This document shows, in pieces, positions 1-5,050 of a DNA stretch of 5,050 nucleotides. How positions within the stretch are numbered: position 1 is the first letter of the stretch; each line of letters starts with the position of its first letter. Under the pieces are notes generated by a model. That model saw only the letters and a list, made by a program, of their open reading frames with translations. It had not been told where the DNA came from and did not search any database. The position numbers were made by a program, and so were the translations under genes. The stretch is from assembly GCA_018659505.1 (NCBI GenBank), contig JABJMI010000211.1:1-5050 (forward strand). The letters are read 5' to 3'. The stretch comes from Planctomicrobium sp. GTDB lineage: Bacteria > Planctomycetota > Planctomycetia > Planctomycetales > Planctomycetaceae.

Positions 1-132
1 CGCTGTCTTGAAGTTCTGACTGAAAGTCAAAAGACAAACAGACTGAACATCTGACAACAAGTGATCATCTGGGCGCTTCGCTTTTATTCCGTCACAATCC
101 TCCCGTCGAGCGCCACGTTTTCTCACTGACGT
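1..132. other. Sequence downstream of the truncated hipA, no recognisable gene
   Basis: This stretch follows the stop codon of the HipA fragment, where the HipA kinase core would normally be encoded. I translated the minus strand in all three frames and saw no HipA core motif. One frame is open from a GTG at about 123 to the window edge (41 codons), but its residues resemble nothing I know. An imperfect inverted repeat pairs 72-80 with 107-114 (GGCGC-t-TCG against CGA-GCGCC, one bulged base, 26-nt loop). It has no clean U-tract and is too weak to call a terminator. The plus strand is also open across it, reading GASLLFRHNPPVERHVFS. This may be intergenic filler or part of a dispersed repeat. 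Confidence 0.4.
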
Positions 133-375
133 CTACAGGCTCGAATCAAGAAACATTTCAAAGTTGGAGCGATCGTTGTCATACAAATACTGAGGCCCCG
201 GAAAGAGCTGAAGTTCAGGGTCCAGCAACATTGCGTTATCACCACTTAGCCAATCCGGATCGTATTCGAACGAAAACGTTTCTTTTCCATGGGCGGTTTC
301 AGCGCGCAGCAATCCGATGAGTTGCGGTTCTCCTAACTCTTGCCAATCGCCGAAAACATGGATCTCGCGTGTCAT
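133..375 (-). CDS. Truncated HipA-like protein, N-terminal subdomain only (hipA remnant or HipS-like)
   Basis: HipA is the serine/threonine kinase toxin of hipBA toxin-antitoxin modules. This 80-residue product matches only the start of the family. Residues 1-10 (MTREIHVFGD) form the first strand, followed by a GxPQLIGLL segment, the family-typical GKETFSFEYDPDWL at 30-43, LDPELQLFPGPQY at 51-63, and NFEMFLDSS at 71-79. Full-length relatives continue from LDSS into a PDRWG-like stretch and then the kinase core, reaching roughly 400 residues or more. Here the frame reads Leu and then TAG, so the ATP-binding and catalytic parts are absent and the protein cannot be an active kinase. Its ATG overlaps the hipB stop as ATGA (372-375) and no Shine-Dalgarno sequence is visible, so translational coupling is likely. 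It may be a decayed toxin. Alternatively it may be a HipS-like small protein, as in tripartite HipBST systems, with a kinase gene further downstream. The family call is firm; its functional state is open. Confidence 0.75.
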   Translation of the reverse strand: MTREIHVFGDWQELGEPQLIGLLRAETAHGKETFSFEYDPDWLSGDNAMLLDPELQLFPGPQYLYDNDRSNFEMFLDSSL

Positions 376-713
376 TGAGTTGCTGCTTTCTTAGAACTCT
401 TTTTCGTTTTGGGTGCGCGTGATCGAGTGGGCTTCAATTTGGCATCTTCCAGTCGTCGGCCTAGCTCGTCACTTGCCGCGACCTTTGCAAAGTCACTTTC
501 CAATCCAAGAACGACAAGCACCTGAAAAAGGGTTGTGATCGATGTGTTGCTGTTCCCTTTTTCAAGCAAGTACAGAGTGTTTCTACTGATTCCAGCGCGC
601 TCCGCAACTTTGGCCGCCGACAGTTTTCGTCGTAGCCTCGCTAGCCGAATGTTCTCTCCCAAGCCCTCCAAAATTCGTCGGTGCTTGGGGAGCAATGCTT
701 TTTCACTTCTCAT
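372..713 (-). CDS. hipB: HipB-like XRE-family antitoxin / transcriptional repressor
   Basis: This 113-residue DNA-binding protein has the layout of HipB antitoxins. Its N-terminal LLPKHRRILEGLGENIRLARLRR leads into a lambda-Cro/XRE helix-turn-helix. Helix 2 is about residues 32-40 (SAAKVAERA), and the recognition helix is about 43-53 (SRNTLYLLEKG). The domain closes with LFQVLVVLGLESDFAKVA at about 62-79 and DELGRRLEDAKL at 82-93. The last 20 residues (94-113) are rich in Lys, Ser and Ala and probably disordered. HipB proteins bind HipA and repress their own operon, and this one is the first gene of the pair, overlapping the HipA fragment by four bases. The ATG at 713 fits the usual family N-terminus, although no strong Shine-Dalgarno precedes it. 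A promoter and two near-palindromes lie upstream. The antitoxin looks intact although its partner is cut short. It could instead now act only as a stand-alone repressor. Confidence 0.85.
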   Translation of the reverse strand: MRSEKALLPKHRRILEGLGENIRLARLRRKLSAAKVAERAGISRNTLYLLEKGNSNTSITTLFQVLVVLGLESDFAKVAASDELGRRLEDAKLKPTRSRAPKTKKSSKKAATQ

Positions 714-717
714 GTCA

Positions 718-728
718 ATGTACTACAT
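718..728. promoter_or_regulatory. Candidate HipB operator, leader-proximal palindrome
   Basis: A perfect 11-bp inverted repeat, ATGTA-c-TACAT on the plus strand, ends five bases before the hipB start codon. A related element matching 8 of 11 positions (when read on opposite strands) overlaps the -10 box at 759-769. The two centres are 41 bp apart, close to four helical turns. HipB-type repressors bind paired palindromic operators in their own promoters, so autoregulation is the simplest reading. The palindrome is seen directly; its binding role is inferred. Confidence 0.4.
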
Positions 729-757
729 AATGAACAATTATTGATCTTAATGCTCAA

Positions 758-785
758 GGTATAGTACGTTAATTGAGTATGGCAA
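758..785 (-). promoter_or_regulatory. Sigma70-type promoter of the hipB-hipA fragment pair
   Basis: Read on the minus strand, TTGCCA (785-780, five of six matches to TTGACA) is followed after 16 bases by TATACC (763-758, four of six matches to TATAAT). Transcription would start near 751, giving a leader of about 37 nt before the hipB ATG at 713. The position is right for a toxin-antitoxin promoter and the flanking DNA is AT-rich. This is a consensus match by eye only. Confidence 0.45.
759..769. promoter_or_regulatory. Candidate HipB operator overlapping the -10 box
   Basis: GTATAgTACGT on the plus strand matches 8 of 11 positions of the minus-strand reading of the palindrome at 718-728 (ATGTAgTACAT). 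It covers part of the -10 hexamer at 758-763, so a repressor bound here would block RNA polymerase. The two sites share a TAGTAC core in opposite orientations, as expected for a pair of operators contacted by HipB dimers. No binding evidence exists in the sequence itself. Confidence 0.35.
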
Positions 786-876
786 GGCAGCTATCTACTT
801 TAAAACCTGTCAAAGGAATGCAGATAGGAAGACTACGCAGACTCAGAACCAGGAACACACCACCGAGATGATTGAG

Positions 877-1029
877 TTACTGAAGTCTTGAACTCTGTTT
901 GGCTTTCTCTTTTTCGCGCGCCGCTTTCTTTTTTTCTTTCGACATTTTTTTGGCTGGTGCATCGGCATCAGGAATCCAGCGTTTTCCTGCTTGCTTACCG
1001 GCGTCAGTCGGTAGTGGTTCAGTTGCCTT
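877..1029 (-). other. Out-of-frame Lys-rich reading frame behind the EF-hand sulfatase, possible frameshifted C-terminal tail
   Basis: On the minus strand an open stretch of 50 sense codons starts after a TAA at 1032-1030 and ends at TAA 879-877. It has no start codon at its beginning. It reads KATEPLPTDAGK, then QAGKRWIPDADAPAKK, then a strongly basic helical stretch (MSKEKKKAAREKEKAKQ) and SSRLQ. It lies in the +1 frame relative to the sulfatase and overlaps its last codons. Deleting one A from the four-A run at 1028-1031 would bypass the sulfatase stop and join the two frames, giving DELKATEPLP and about 47 further residues. It may be a real C-terminal tail lost through a sequencing error or mutation, or a chance open frame in purine-rich DNA. 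An internal ATG at 945 could encode only 22 residues. Confidence 0.35.
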
Positions 1030-2719
1030 TTAGTTCATCCAGTTGCAACTTGTCGTCGCCATTTGAATCGATCTTCTTGAACCGCTTAGTCAGCGCACGA
1101 ACATCGCGACCTTTGGGGTTTCCGATGAACTCTTGCAACGTGATTGCTCCGTCTCCATTCCGGTCGCGGTTCTTGAAGAACTGATCTTGCGACCGACGTT
1201 TTGGATTCGGAGTTGTCGTTGTTTTCATGGGTTGGGAGTTCCCCTTTTCCGGAACGGCGGAACCTTCCGCGCCGGGATACTCCGAGTTGATATTGGAGAG
1301 ATGGTCTGTCAACTCTTTTTTTAGAGAGGTGTAAACCTCTGGGAGTTCTGTTCGCAGATCGTTCTTTTCAGCGACATCTTTGCTGAGATCAAACAGAGAG
1401 AAGTCGGTCTGTTCCAAGTCAGCGATCAAGGCTTCCCAATCTGGTGAGTGGTCCCTTCCGACTTGGCTCCAGAGTTTGTAGTTTCCTTTTCGCAGCCCGA
1501 TGTTGCCCCATAATTCAAAGATCATGGTCCGCTCTGGGATGGTTTCTTTGCCGGTCGAGAGCATATGCGGTAGTAGAGACACCCCGCGAACCGGGTTCTT
1601 GCCATTTATTTTTGGAACTGGAATTGTGGCAGCATCCAACATGGTGGCGAAGATGTCGCAATGCATCACTTGGTCATCTGAGACCATGTCCTGGGGCAGT
1701 CGTCCTTTCCAATTCATCAGCAGCGGGACGTTCAGTCCGCCTTGATAGGTTGTCCCCTTGCCTCCACTCAACGGTCCATTGTTGCCGGGGAACCTGCCGC
1801 CAGCGGCGCCATCTTCCATGGTGCATCCACCGTTGTCACTGACGAAGACGATGAGTGTATTTTCAGCGACGCCCAGCTCATCCAACAGGTCAACCAACCG
1901 ACCGATGTTGTGATCCATGTGATCGAGAATGGCGACATAGTCGCTGCGCAGGAAACTGACACCTCGGTCGAGTGCCTTGTTCACCCACGCTTCGGGTGCT
2001 GAGGCTGGCTTCGACTTATCCACACGAAGCGGACCATGCACGGCGTTGTACGAGAGGTAGCAGAAGAACGGAGAATTCTCGTTCGTGCTCTTCCGAATGA
2101 ATTCATCTGCCCACTCGGTGAACAACTCGGTCGTGTGTCCTTTGACGGTGCGATCCGGTTGGCGATTGTGCATGATCTTGGACCGTTTCTCAGTCACCCA
2201 ATAGGAATGGGATCCTCCAAGAAACCCGTGAAACTCATCGAACCCACGGTCGTTCGGAACTTCTCCTTCCAATGCGCCCATGTGCCATTTGCCGAAGGCA
2301 CCGGTTGTGTAACCTGCTTCGTGCAGATGCTCCGAAAGCATTTTGACATCGCGCTTGATCCCACGATATCCCGGCGATCCGAGTGGCTGTTGCCCCGGTC
2401 CGCGCCACATTCCGTTTTCCGTCGAGTATTGACCGGTAAACATGCAGGCACGAGACGGTCCACAGAGCGGGACGGTATGGTAGTTTGGAAACCTCACACC
2501 TTGAGCTGTTAGAGCTTCCAACGTCGGCAGACGCACTTCGGTCTTATCCCAATTCGACGGCAAATCTCCCCAGCCATGATCATCGGAAACGATGAACAGA
2601 ATGTTGGGCTGGGTGAATTGGTTCGATGTTTCTTCCGCTCCGGACGATATCGCTGTGCCAGACAGACTCAGGCAAATAAGGGTGAGTCTCGAGTAATTCA
2701 TAAAGGGATTTTCTATCAT
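1019..2719 (-). CDS. Exported sulfatase with two C-terminal EF-hands
   Basis: This is a type I (formylglycine) sulfatase of about 566 residues that hydrolyses sulfate esters, probably on a polysaccharide, in the periplasm or at the surface. The start chosen is the ATG at 2719, preceded by AAGG nine bases upstream. The frame continues to an ATG at 2776, but that would bury the signal peptide. The N-terminus has Arg, then LTLICLSLSGTAISSGA, with likely cleavage before EE. Numbering from the chosen start, metal ligands are D46-D47 in VSDDHGWGD, the formylglycine cysteine is C86 in CGPSR (codon 2462-2464), and FGKWHMG supplies K144 and H146. AVHGP gives H228, SDNGG gives D295-N296, and GGKGTTYQGG gives K321. 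After the catalytic domain and a linker of about 25 residues come two canonical calcium loops, DRNGDGAITLQE (1130-1165) and DSNGDDKLQLDE (1034-1069). It is the last gene of the operon. The substrate is unknown, and the C-terminus may be frameshifted. Confidence 0.92.
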   Translation of the reverse strand: MIENPFMNYSRLTLICLSLSGTAISSGAEETSNQFTQPNILFIVSDDHGWGDLPSNWDKTEVRLPTLEALTAQGVRFPNYHTVPLCGPSRACMFTGQYSTENGMWRGPGQQPLGSPGYRGIKRDVKMLSEHLHEAGYTTGAFGKWHMGALEGEVPNDRGFDEFHGFLGGSHSYWVTEKRSKIMHNRQPDRTVKGHTTELFTEWADEFIRKSTNENSPFFCYLSYNAVHGPLRVDKSKPASAPEAWVNKALDRGVSFLRSDYVAILDHMDHNIGRLVDLLDELGVAENTLIVFVSDNGGCTMEDGAAGGRFPGNNGPLSGGKGTTYQGGLNVPLLMNWKGRLPQDMVSDDQVMHCDIFATMLDAATIPVPKINGKNPVRGVSLLPHMLSTGKETIPERTMIFELWGNIGLRKGNYKLWSQVGRDHSPDWEALIADLEQTDFSLFDLSKDVAEKNDLRTELPEVYTSLKKELTDHLSNINSEYPGAEGSAVPEKGNSQPMKTTTTPNPKRRSQDQFFKNRDRNGDGAITLQEFIGNPKGRDVRALTKRFKKIDSNGDDKLQLDELKGN

Positions 2720-2728
2720 ACTACTGTG

Positions 2729-2734
2729 CCTTGC
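2729..2734 (-). promoter_or_regulatory. Ribosome binding site that decides the EF-hand sulfatase start
   Basis: GCAAGG on the minus strand ends nine bases before the ATG at 2719. Neither the upstream ATG at 2776 nor the internal ATG at 2701 was favoured: the latter is preceded by AAATCCCTTT with no purine-rich motif, and the former would add a non-hydrophobic stretch before the signal peptide. The 2701 start would also leave an intact signal peptide, so the choice between the two is moderate. Confidence 0.45.
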
Positions 2735-2815
2735 GTTTACGCCCGGGCAGGTCGTTGGTGACGTCAACGGGCTCATAGTGGGTGGGAAGGCTCTTGGATT
2801 GTTCAGTACAGGCAG

Positions 2816-4657
2816 CTATTCCGCCAGCGTCACGGTCTTTCCACTCGTAGGTTTCAGTTCAATACTCTTGATTGTTGTTGTGCCGTTCGGGACATGCAAG
2901 CGAACGTGAATCAACTTCGATTCACCGGGCAATGTCGCTGTCAGCGTTTGCCAATCTGTCGATTCATTTTGAGCGACGCTTATTCGATTGCCTGGAGTGA
3001 ATTCTTTTTCTTCAGACGTCCGCCACGCGAAGCTGATTTCCCCCTTGCCGGTTGTTTTGAGAACAACTTTGGCAATGACCGGGCCTGCTAGGTTCAAACC
3101 GTTTCTGGTCAGAAACGGCGTTTGCCGTTCGCCTTGTTTGGCATGTCTGATTTGTACACCATCGGGCGTGCGCTTGAGTTCTCCGTTGCGAAGCTGCCAT
3201 GGGAGTATTGTGCGAGTCGTAGGTCGCGGTGTCTCCTTGGGTTTCACTCGACTTTGCGAAGCAGGTTTGCCATCGAGGTAAAAGTCGAAGTAGCCAGTGG
3301 CCGCTGTCGACATTTCGCCGGAAGCAAGACCGGGAGGATCAAGTTCATTCGCCCAGGTAGACAGTTTGGTTCGGAGTCGCGTGGCAATCTCCGGGTGCTT
3401 CTCAGCGAGGTTGTGTTTTTCTTCGAGGTCCGCTTCCAAGTTGTACAGGTACTCGCGCTCGCCGCCTCGGAGCAGTTTCCAGTTCCCTTCACGGATGGCG
3501 GACTGAGCAATCCATCGCCAAGTCAGGACTTCGTGAGGTGGCGTGGTCTTCTTGCCTGTCAGATACGGGATCAAGTTCACTCCATCAAAATCGGTCGGTT
3601 TTGGACGCATGGAAAGACTATCTCCATGCGACGGCCTTGGAAGGCCATCGTACGCAATTGCCGCCGCTGTGGCTGCGACATCCAACGCACTTATGGGATG
3701 GTGGTAGACCTGTCCCGGTGGAATCGTTCCGGGCCACGAGACCACGAAGGGAACGTGCATCCCACCTTCCGACAACATGCCCTTCTCACCGTTTAGGGGA
3801 TCGTTCAACGATCCATCCCAACCGGGGCCGCCGCCAGGAGCATCCAACTTGTGAATCTTCAGCGGTGCCCCATTGTCGCCGATATAAAAAATCAGCGTCT
3901 TTTCGCTGAGTCCGTGCTTTGCCAGCGTGCTAGTGATCAGTCCTACGCCATCATCAACTGCCGAGAGCATCGCCAAAGCCTGACGTCGTCGCTCGGGCAT
4001 CTTGCCGGGGAATCGTTTCAGGTATTTCGGTGGAGCGTCCAGCGGCACATGCGGAGCACGATACGCGATGTACAGAAAGAATGGCTCTGCCCTGTACCGT
4101 TCGATCAACGACGCGGCCGCGCGGCTGCATCCATCGACGTGGTACATCTCTGGCGGCAGGTTCGACATCGGTCGATCCTTGCCATCGAGAGTTATGTTCG
4201 ACGCAAACGGTCGTCCTGAATTCTGGTTAAAAACATGTTGAAATCCATGGTCGGTGATCTGCGGTCCAGGACCAAGATGCCACTTGCCGAACTGAGCCGT
4301 CACATACCCGGCGTCCTGCAACCGCTCGGCGATCGTCACTTCCTTGTTGAATCCACTCAGGTCTCTGCCATTCGCTTCGACACCAAATCGCGATTGAAAT
4401 TTACCGACCAACAAACCTGCTCGCGACGGAACACACTGTGGAGCGGTACTGTACCCGTGCCGCGCCAGCACGCCGCCCTTCGCCAGAGCGTCGACATGCG
4501 GTGTCTTGATATCGTCCAGCACTCCCTGACAGGAAAGATCGGCGTGCCCGTGATCGTCGGTGTAGAAAACGATCATGTTGGGGCGCGAATCAGCGGCGTT
4601 AGAGACAGTCGCGACGCACCAAAGGGCAAACGTCAGAATCAAAGCCATCGTCTTCAT
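2816..4657 (-). CDS. Exported arylsulfatase-type sulfatase with C-terminal beta-sandwich-like domain
   Basis: This 613-residue type I sulfatase belongs to a different subgroup from its downstream neighbour. The signal peptide MKTMALILTFALWCVATVSNA is probably cut before ADS. Catalytic features are D34-D35 in YTDDHGHADLSCQG, the formylglycine cysteine C75 in CVPSR (codon 4433-4435), and FGKWHLG with K125 and H127. APHVP gives H203, GDNGAP gives D261-N262, and NGEKGMLSEGG gives K292. The downstream part of the signature reads LLVG where LLTG is usual. A typical sulfatase C-terminal subdomain ends near residue 440 (REGNWKLLRGG, YNLEADLEEKHNLAEKHPE). Residues about 456-613 form an extra region with alternating beta-type segments and AWRTSEEKEFTPG, resembling carbohydrate-enzyme beta-sandwich tails. 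A strong ribosome binding site precedes the ATG. The gene follows the partial upstream gene by 59 nt and precedes the EF-hand sulfatase by 96 nt, so co-transcription is likely. The specific sulfated sugar cannot be inferred. Confidence 0.93.
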   Translation of the reverse strand: MKTMALILTFALWCVATVSNAADSRPNMIVFYTDDHGHADLSCQGVLDDIKTPHVDALAKGGVLARHGYSTAPQCVPSRAGLLVGKFQSRFGVEANGRDLSGFNKEVTIAERLQDAGYVTAQFGKWHLGPGPQITDHGFQHVFNQNSGRPFASNITLDGKDRPMSNLPPEMYHVDGCSRAAASLIERYRAEPFFLYIAYRAPHVPLDAPPKYLKRFPGKMPERRRQALAMLSAVDDGVGLITSTLAKHGLSEKTLIFYIGDNGAPLKIHKLDAPGGGPGWDGSLNDPLNGEKGMLSEGGMHVPFVVSWPGTIPPGQVYHHPISALDVAATAAAIAYDGLPRPSHGDSLSMRPKPTDFDGVNLIPYLTGKKTTPPHEVLTWRWIAQSAIREGNWKLLRGGEREYLYNLEADLEEKHNLAEKHPEIATRLRTKLSTWANELDPPGLASGEMSTAATGYFDFYLDGKPASQSRVKPKETPRPTTRTILPWQLRNGELKRTPDGVQIRHAKQGERQTPFLTRNGLNLAGPVIAKVVLKTTGKGEISFAWRTSEEKEFTPGNRISVAQNESTDWQTLTATLPGESKLIHVRLHVPNGTTTIKSIELKPTSGKTVTLAE

Positions 4658-4664
4658 TTCATCA

Positions 4665-4671
4665 CCTTCTC
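4665..4671 (-). promoter_or_regulatory. Ribosome binding site of the 613-residue sulfatase
   Basis: GAGAAGG on the minus strand lies seven bases before the ATG at 4657. It is the clearest Shine-Dalgarno sequence in the window and fixes this start. The overlapping ATG at 4662 is out of frame and meets a stop after one further codon. Confidence 0.6.
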
Positions 4672-4716
4672 TCGATTGTTGTCATTGTTACTACGGAATC
4701 CGATGAGAGCCTTCGC

Positions 4717-5050
4717 TCAGAAACTCCACTTACGAATCACGGTTCCATCCGCAGTTTTCAAGCTGACGTCAGTGATCTTGATCTTCCCTCCCGCACGTGA
4801 AGGATCGATGCGAACAGCGAGCACAGGTTGCATTGCTGATAACGGCACAGAATAGTTGTACATGTTGCCGTCGTGTTGAACGTCAAAACGTTGGCTGCGG
4901 GCAGCGATGAACGGAGGATTCACACCCTGTTCCTGCCAGAACACTTGTCCGTAGCCTGACGAATCCGATGCCATTGTGACGTGGAGTACAAGGTTCTGCG
5001 CCGTTGTGGGACTGGGAAGTCGCGCTGAGATATGCGGATCTCCACCGGTA
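4717..5050 (-). CDS. C-terminal fragment of a larger protein, carbohydrate-enzyme beta-sandwich-like tail (runs off the window)
   Basis: The frame is open from the window edge to the TGA at 4719-4717, giving 110 residues of a protein whose N-terminus lies beyond 5050. A Met at 4974 is internal and should not be taken as the start, since the upstream codons (TGGDPHISARLPSPTTAQNLVLHVTM) read smoothly into it. The fragment is beta-rich: DPHISARLP, then YGQVFWQEQG, RFDVQHDGNMYNYSVPL, LAVRIDPSRAGGKIKITDVSLKTADG and a final IRKWSF. The order GxDP, FW, a polar Y-rich strand, then RIDP and an I-x-I-x-D-V-x-L strand is seen in C-terminal domains of planctomycete sulfatases and other polysaccharide-active proteins. 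It loosely parallels residues 524-606 of the neighbouring sulfatase. It is probably a third enzyme of the same polysaccharide operon, 59 nt upstream of it. The catalytic class cannot be seen. Confidence 0.7.
   Translation of the reverse strand, partial: TGGDPHISARLPSPTTAQNLVLHVTMASDSSGYGQVFWQEQGVNPPFIAARSQRFDVQHDGNMYNYSVPLSAMQPVLAVRIDPSRAGGKIKITDVSLKTADGTVIRKWSF

Larger units (their letters stand above)
714..1018. other. 305-bp intergenic region between the sulfatase operon and hipB
   Basis: This spacer falls into three parts. From 1018 to 877 the minus strand holds the open Lys-rich frame listed separately. From 876 to 786 I see nothing convincing: a 6-bp inverted repeat (CTATCT at 791-796, AGATAG about 25 bases away) and a short direct repeat of AGACT, with no terminator-like GC stem and U-run. 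From 785 to 714 lie the hipB promoter and the two operator-like elements. The sulfatase transcript must end somewhere here, but no intrinsic terminator is evident. Confidence 0.5.

Noticed and set aside
808..813. Perfect TTGACA on the minus strand upstream of hipB
   Set aside because: No acceptable -10 hexamer lies 16-18 bases downstream; the TTGCCA/TATACC pair closer to hipB is better.
877..945. Independent 22-residue gene starting at the ATG at 945
   Set aside because: There is no ribosome binding site, it is low-complexity Lys/Glu/Ala sequence, and it is better explained as part of a longer frameshifted tail or as chance.
2036..2512. Plus-strand open frame (158 codons) opposite the EF-hand sulfatase
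   Set aside because: It is a shadow of the catalytic core, including the formylglycine motif, and has no independent support.
2741..2766. Palindromes GCCCGGGC and TGACGTCA between the two sulfatases
   Set aside because: Each is a short self-complementary site without a loop or U-run, so neither is a terminator, and there is no partner site to suggest an operator.
3122..3796. Long plus-strand open frame (224 codons) opposite the 613-residue sulfatase
   Set aside because: It lies entirely antisense to a well-supported sulfatase, has no recognisable domain, and is rich in Arg, Ser and Cys as expected of a shadow frame.
4610..4630. Possible lipobox around Cys14 of the 613-residue sulfatase signal peptide
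   Set aside because: The residues before the cysteine (ALW) do not fit the lipobox pattern, and a good signal peptidase I site (SNA before ADS) lies further on.
4235..4855. Plus-strand open frame (206 codons) across the start of the 613-residue sulfatase and the upstream fragment
   Set aside because: It is antisense to two conserved coding regions and the ribosome binding site between them, and its translation resembles no family.

Overview
The window looks like a piece of a planctomycete chromosome, most likely a Rhodopirellula-like member of the Pirellulaceae. This rests on several exported sulfatases packed together, EF-hands and beta-sandwich domains fused to sulfatase C-termini, moderate GC content, and loose gene spacing with weak Shine-Dalgarno signals. 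Marine Verrucomicrobia or Lentisphaerae remain possible. All supported genes lie on the minus strand, so the window reads biologically from right to left.

Region 1 (5050 to about 1019) is a probable polysaccharide-desulfation operon. It begins with the C-terminal 110 residues of a gene cut by the window edge, which look like a carbohydrate-enzyme beta-sandwich tail. After a 59-nt gap comes a 613-residue exported sulfatase with a C-terminal beta-sandwich-like domain. After a further 96 nt comes a second exported sulfatase of about 566 residues with two C-terminal EF-hands. The sulfatases belong to clearly different subgroups. Each keeps the C-x-P-S-R formylglycine signature and the metal and sulfate ligands of the family. 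They probably remove different sulfate esters from one sulfated polysaccharide outside the cytoplasm. The substrate cannot be read from the sequence, and no formylglycine-generating enzyme is present here.

Region 2 (1018 to 714) is a spacer between the operon and the next gene. Its first part carries an open, lysine-rich reading frame directly behind the EF-hand sulfatase, which one base deletion would fuse to that gene. Its last part carries a good sigma70-type promoter and two related near-palindromes that are candidate operators.

Region 3 (713 to 133) is a hipBA-type toxin-antitoxin module with only the first part of the toxin. A complete HipB-like XRE antitoxin overlaps by ATGA with an 80-residue protein matching only the N-terminal subdomain of HipA. 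The kinase part is missing from everything visible, so this is either a decayed module or a HipS-like stand-alone subdomain whose kinase lies beyond the window. The last 132 bases hold no recognisable gene.

No RNA genes, CRISPR arrays or transposases were seen. The best leads are the truncated HipA with its intact antitoxin and operator pair, the possible frameshift at the end of the EF-hand sulfatase, and the related beta-sandwich tails of the two upstream genes. None of these alone shows a new system.
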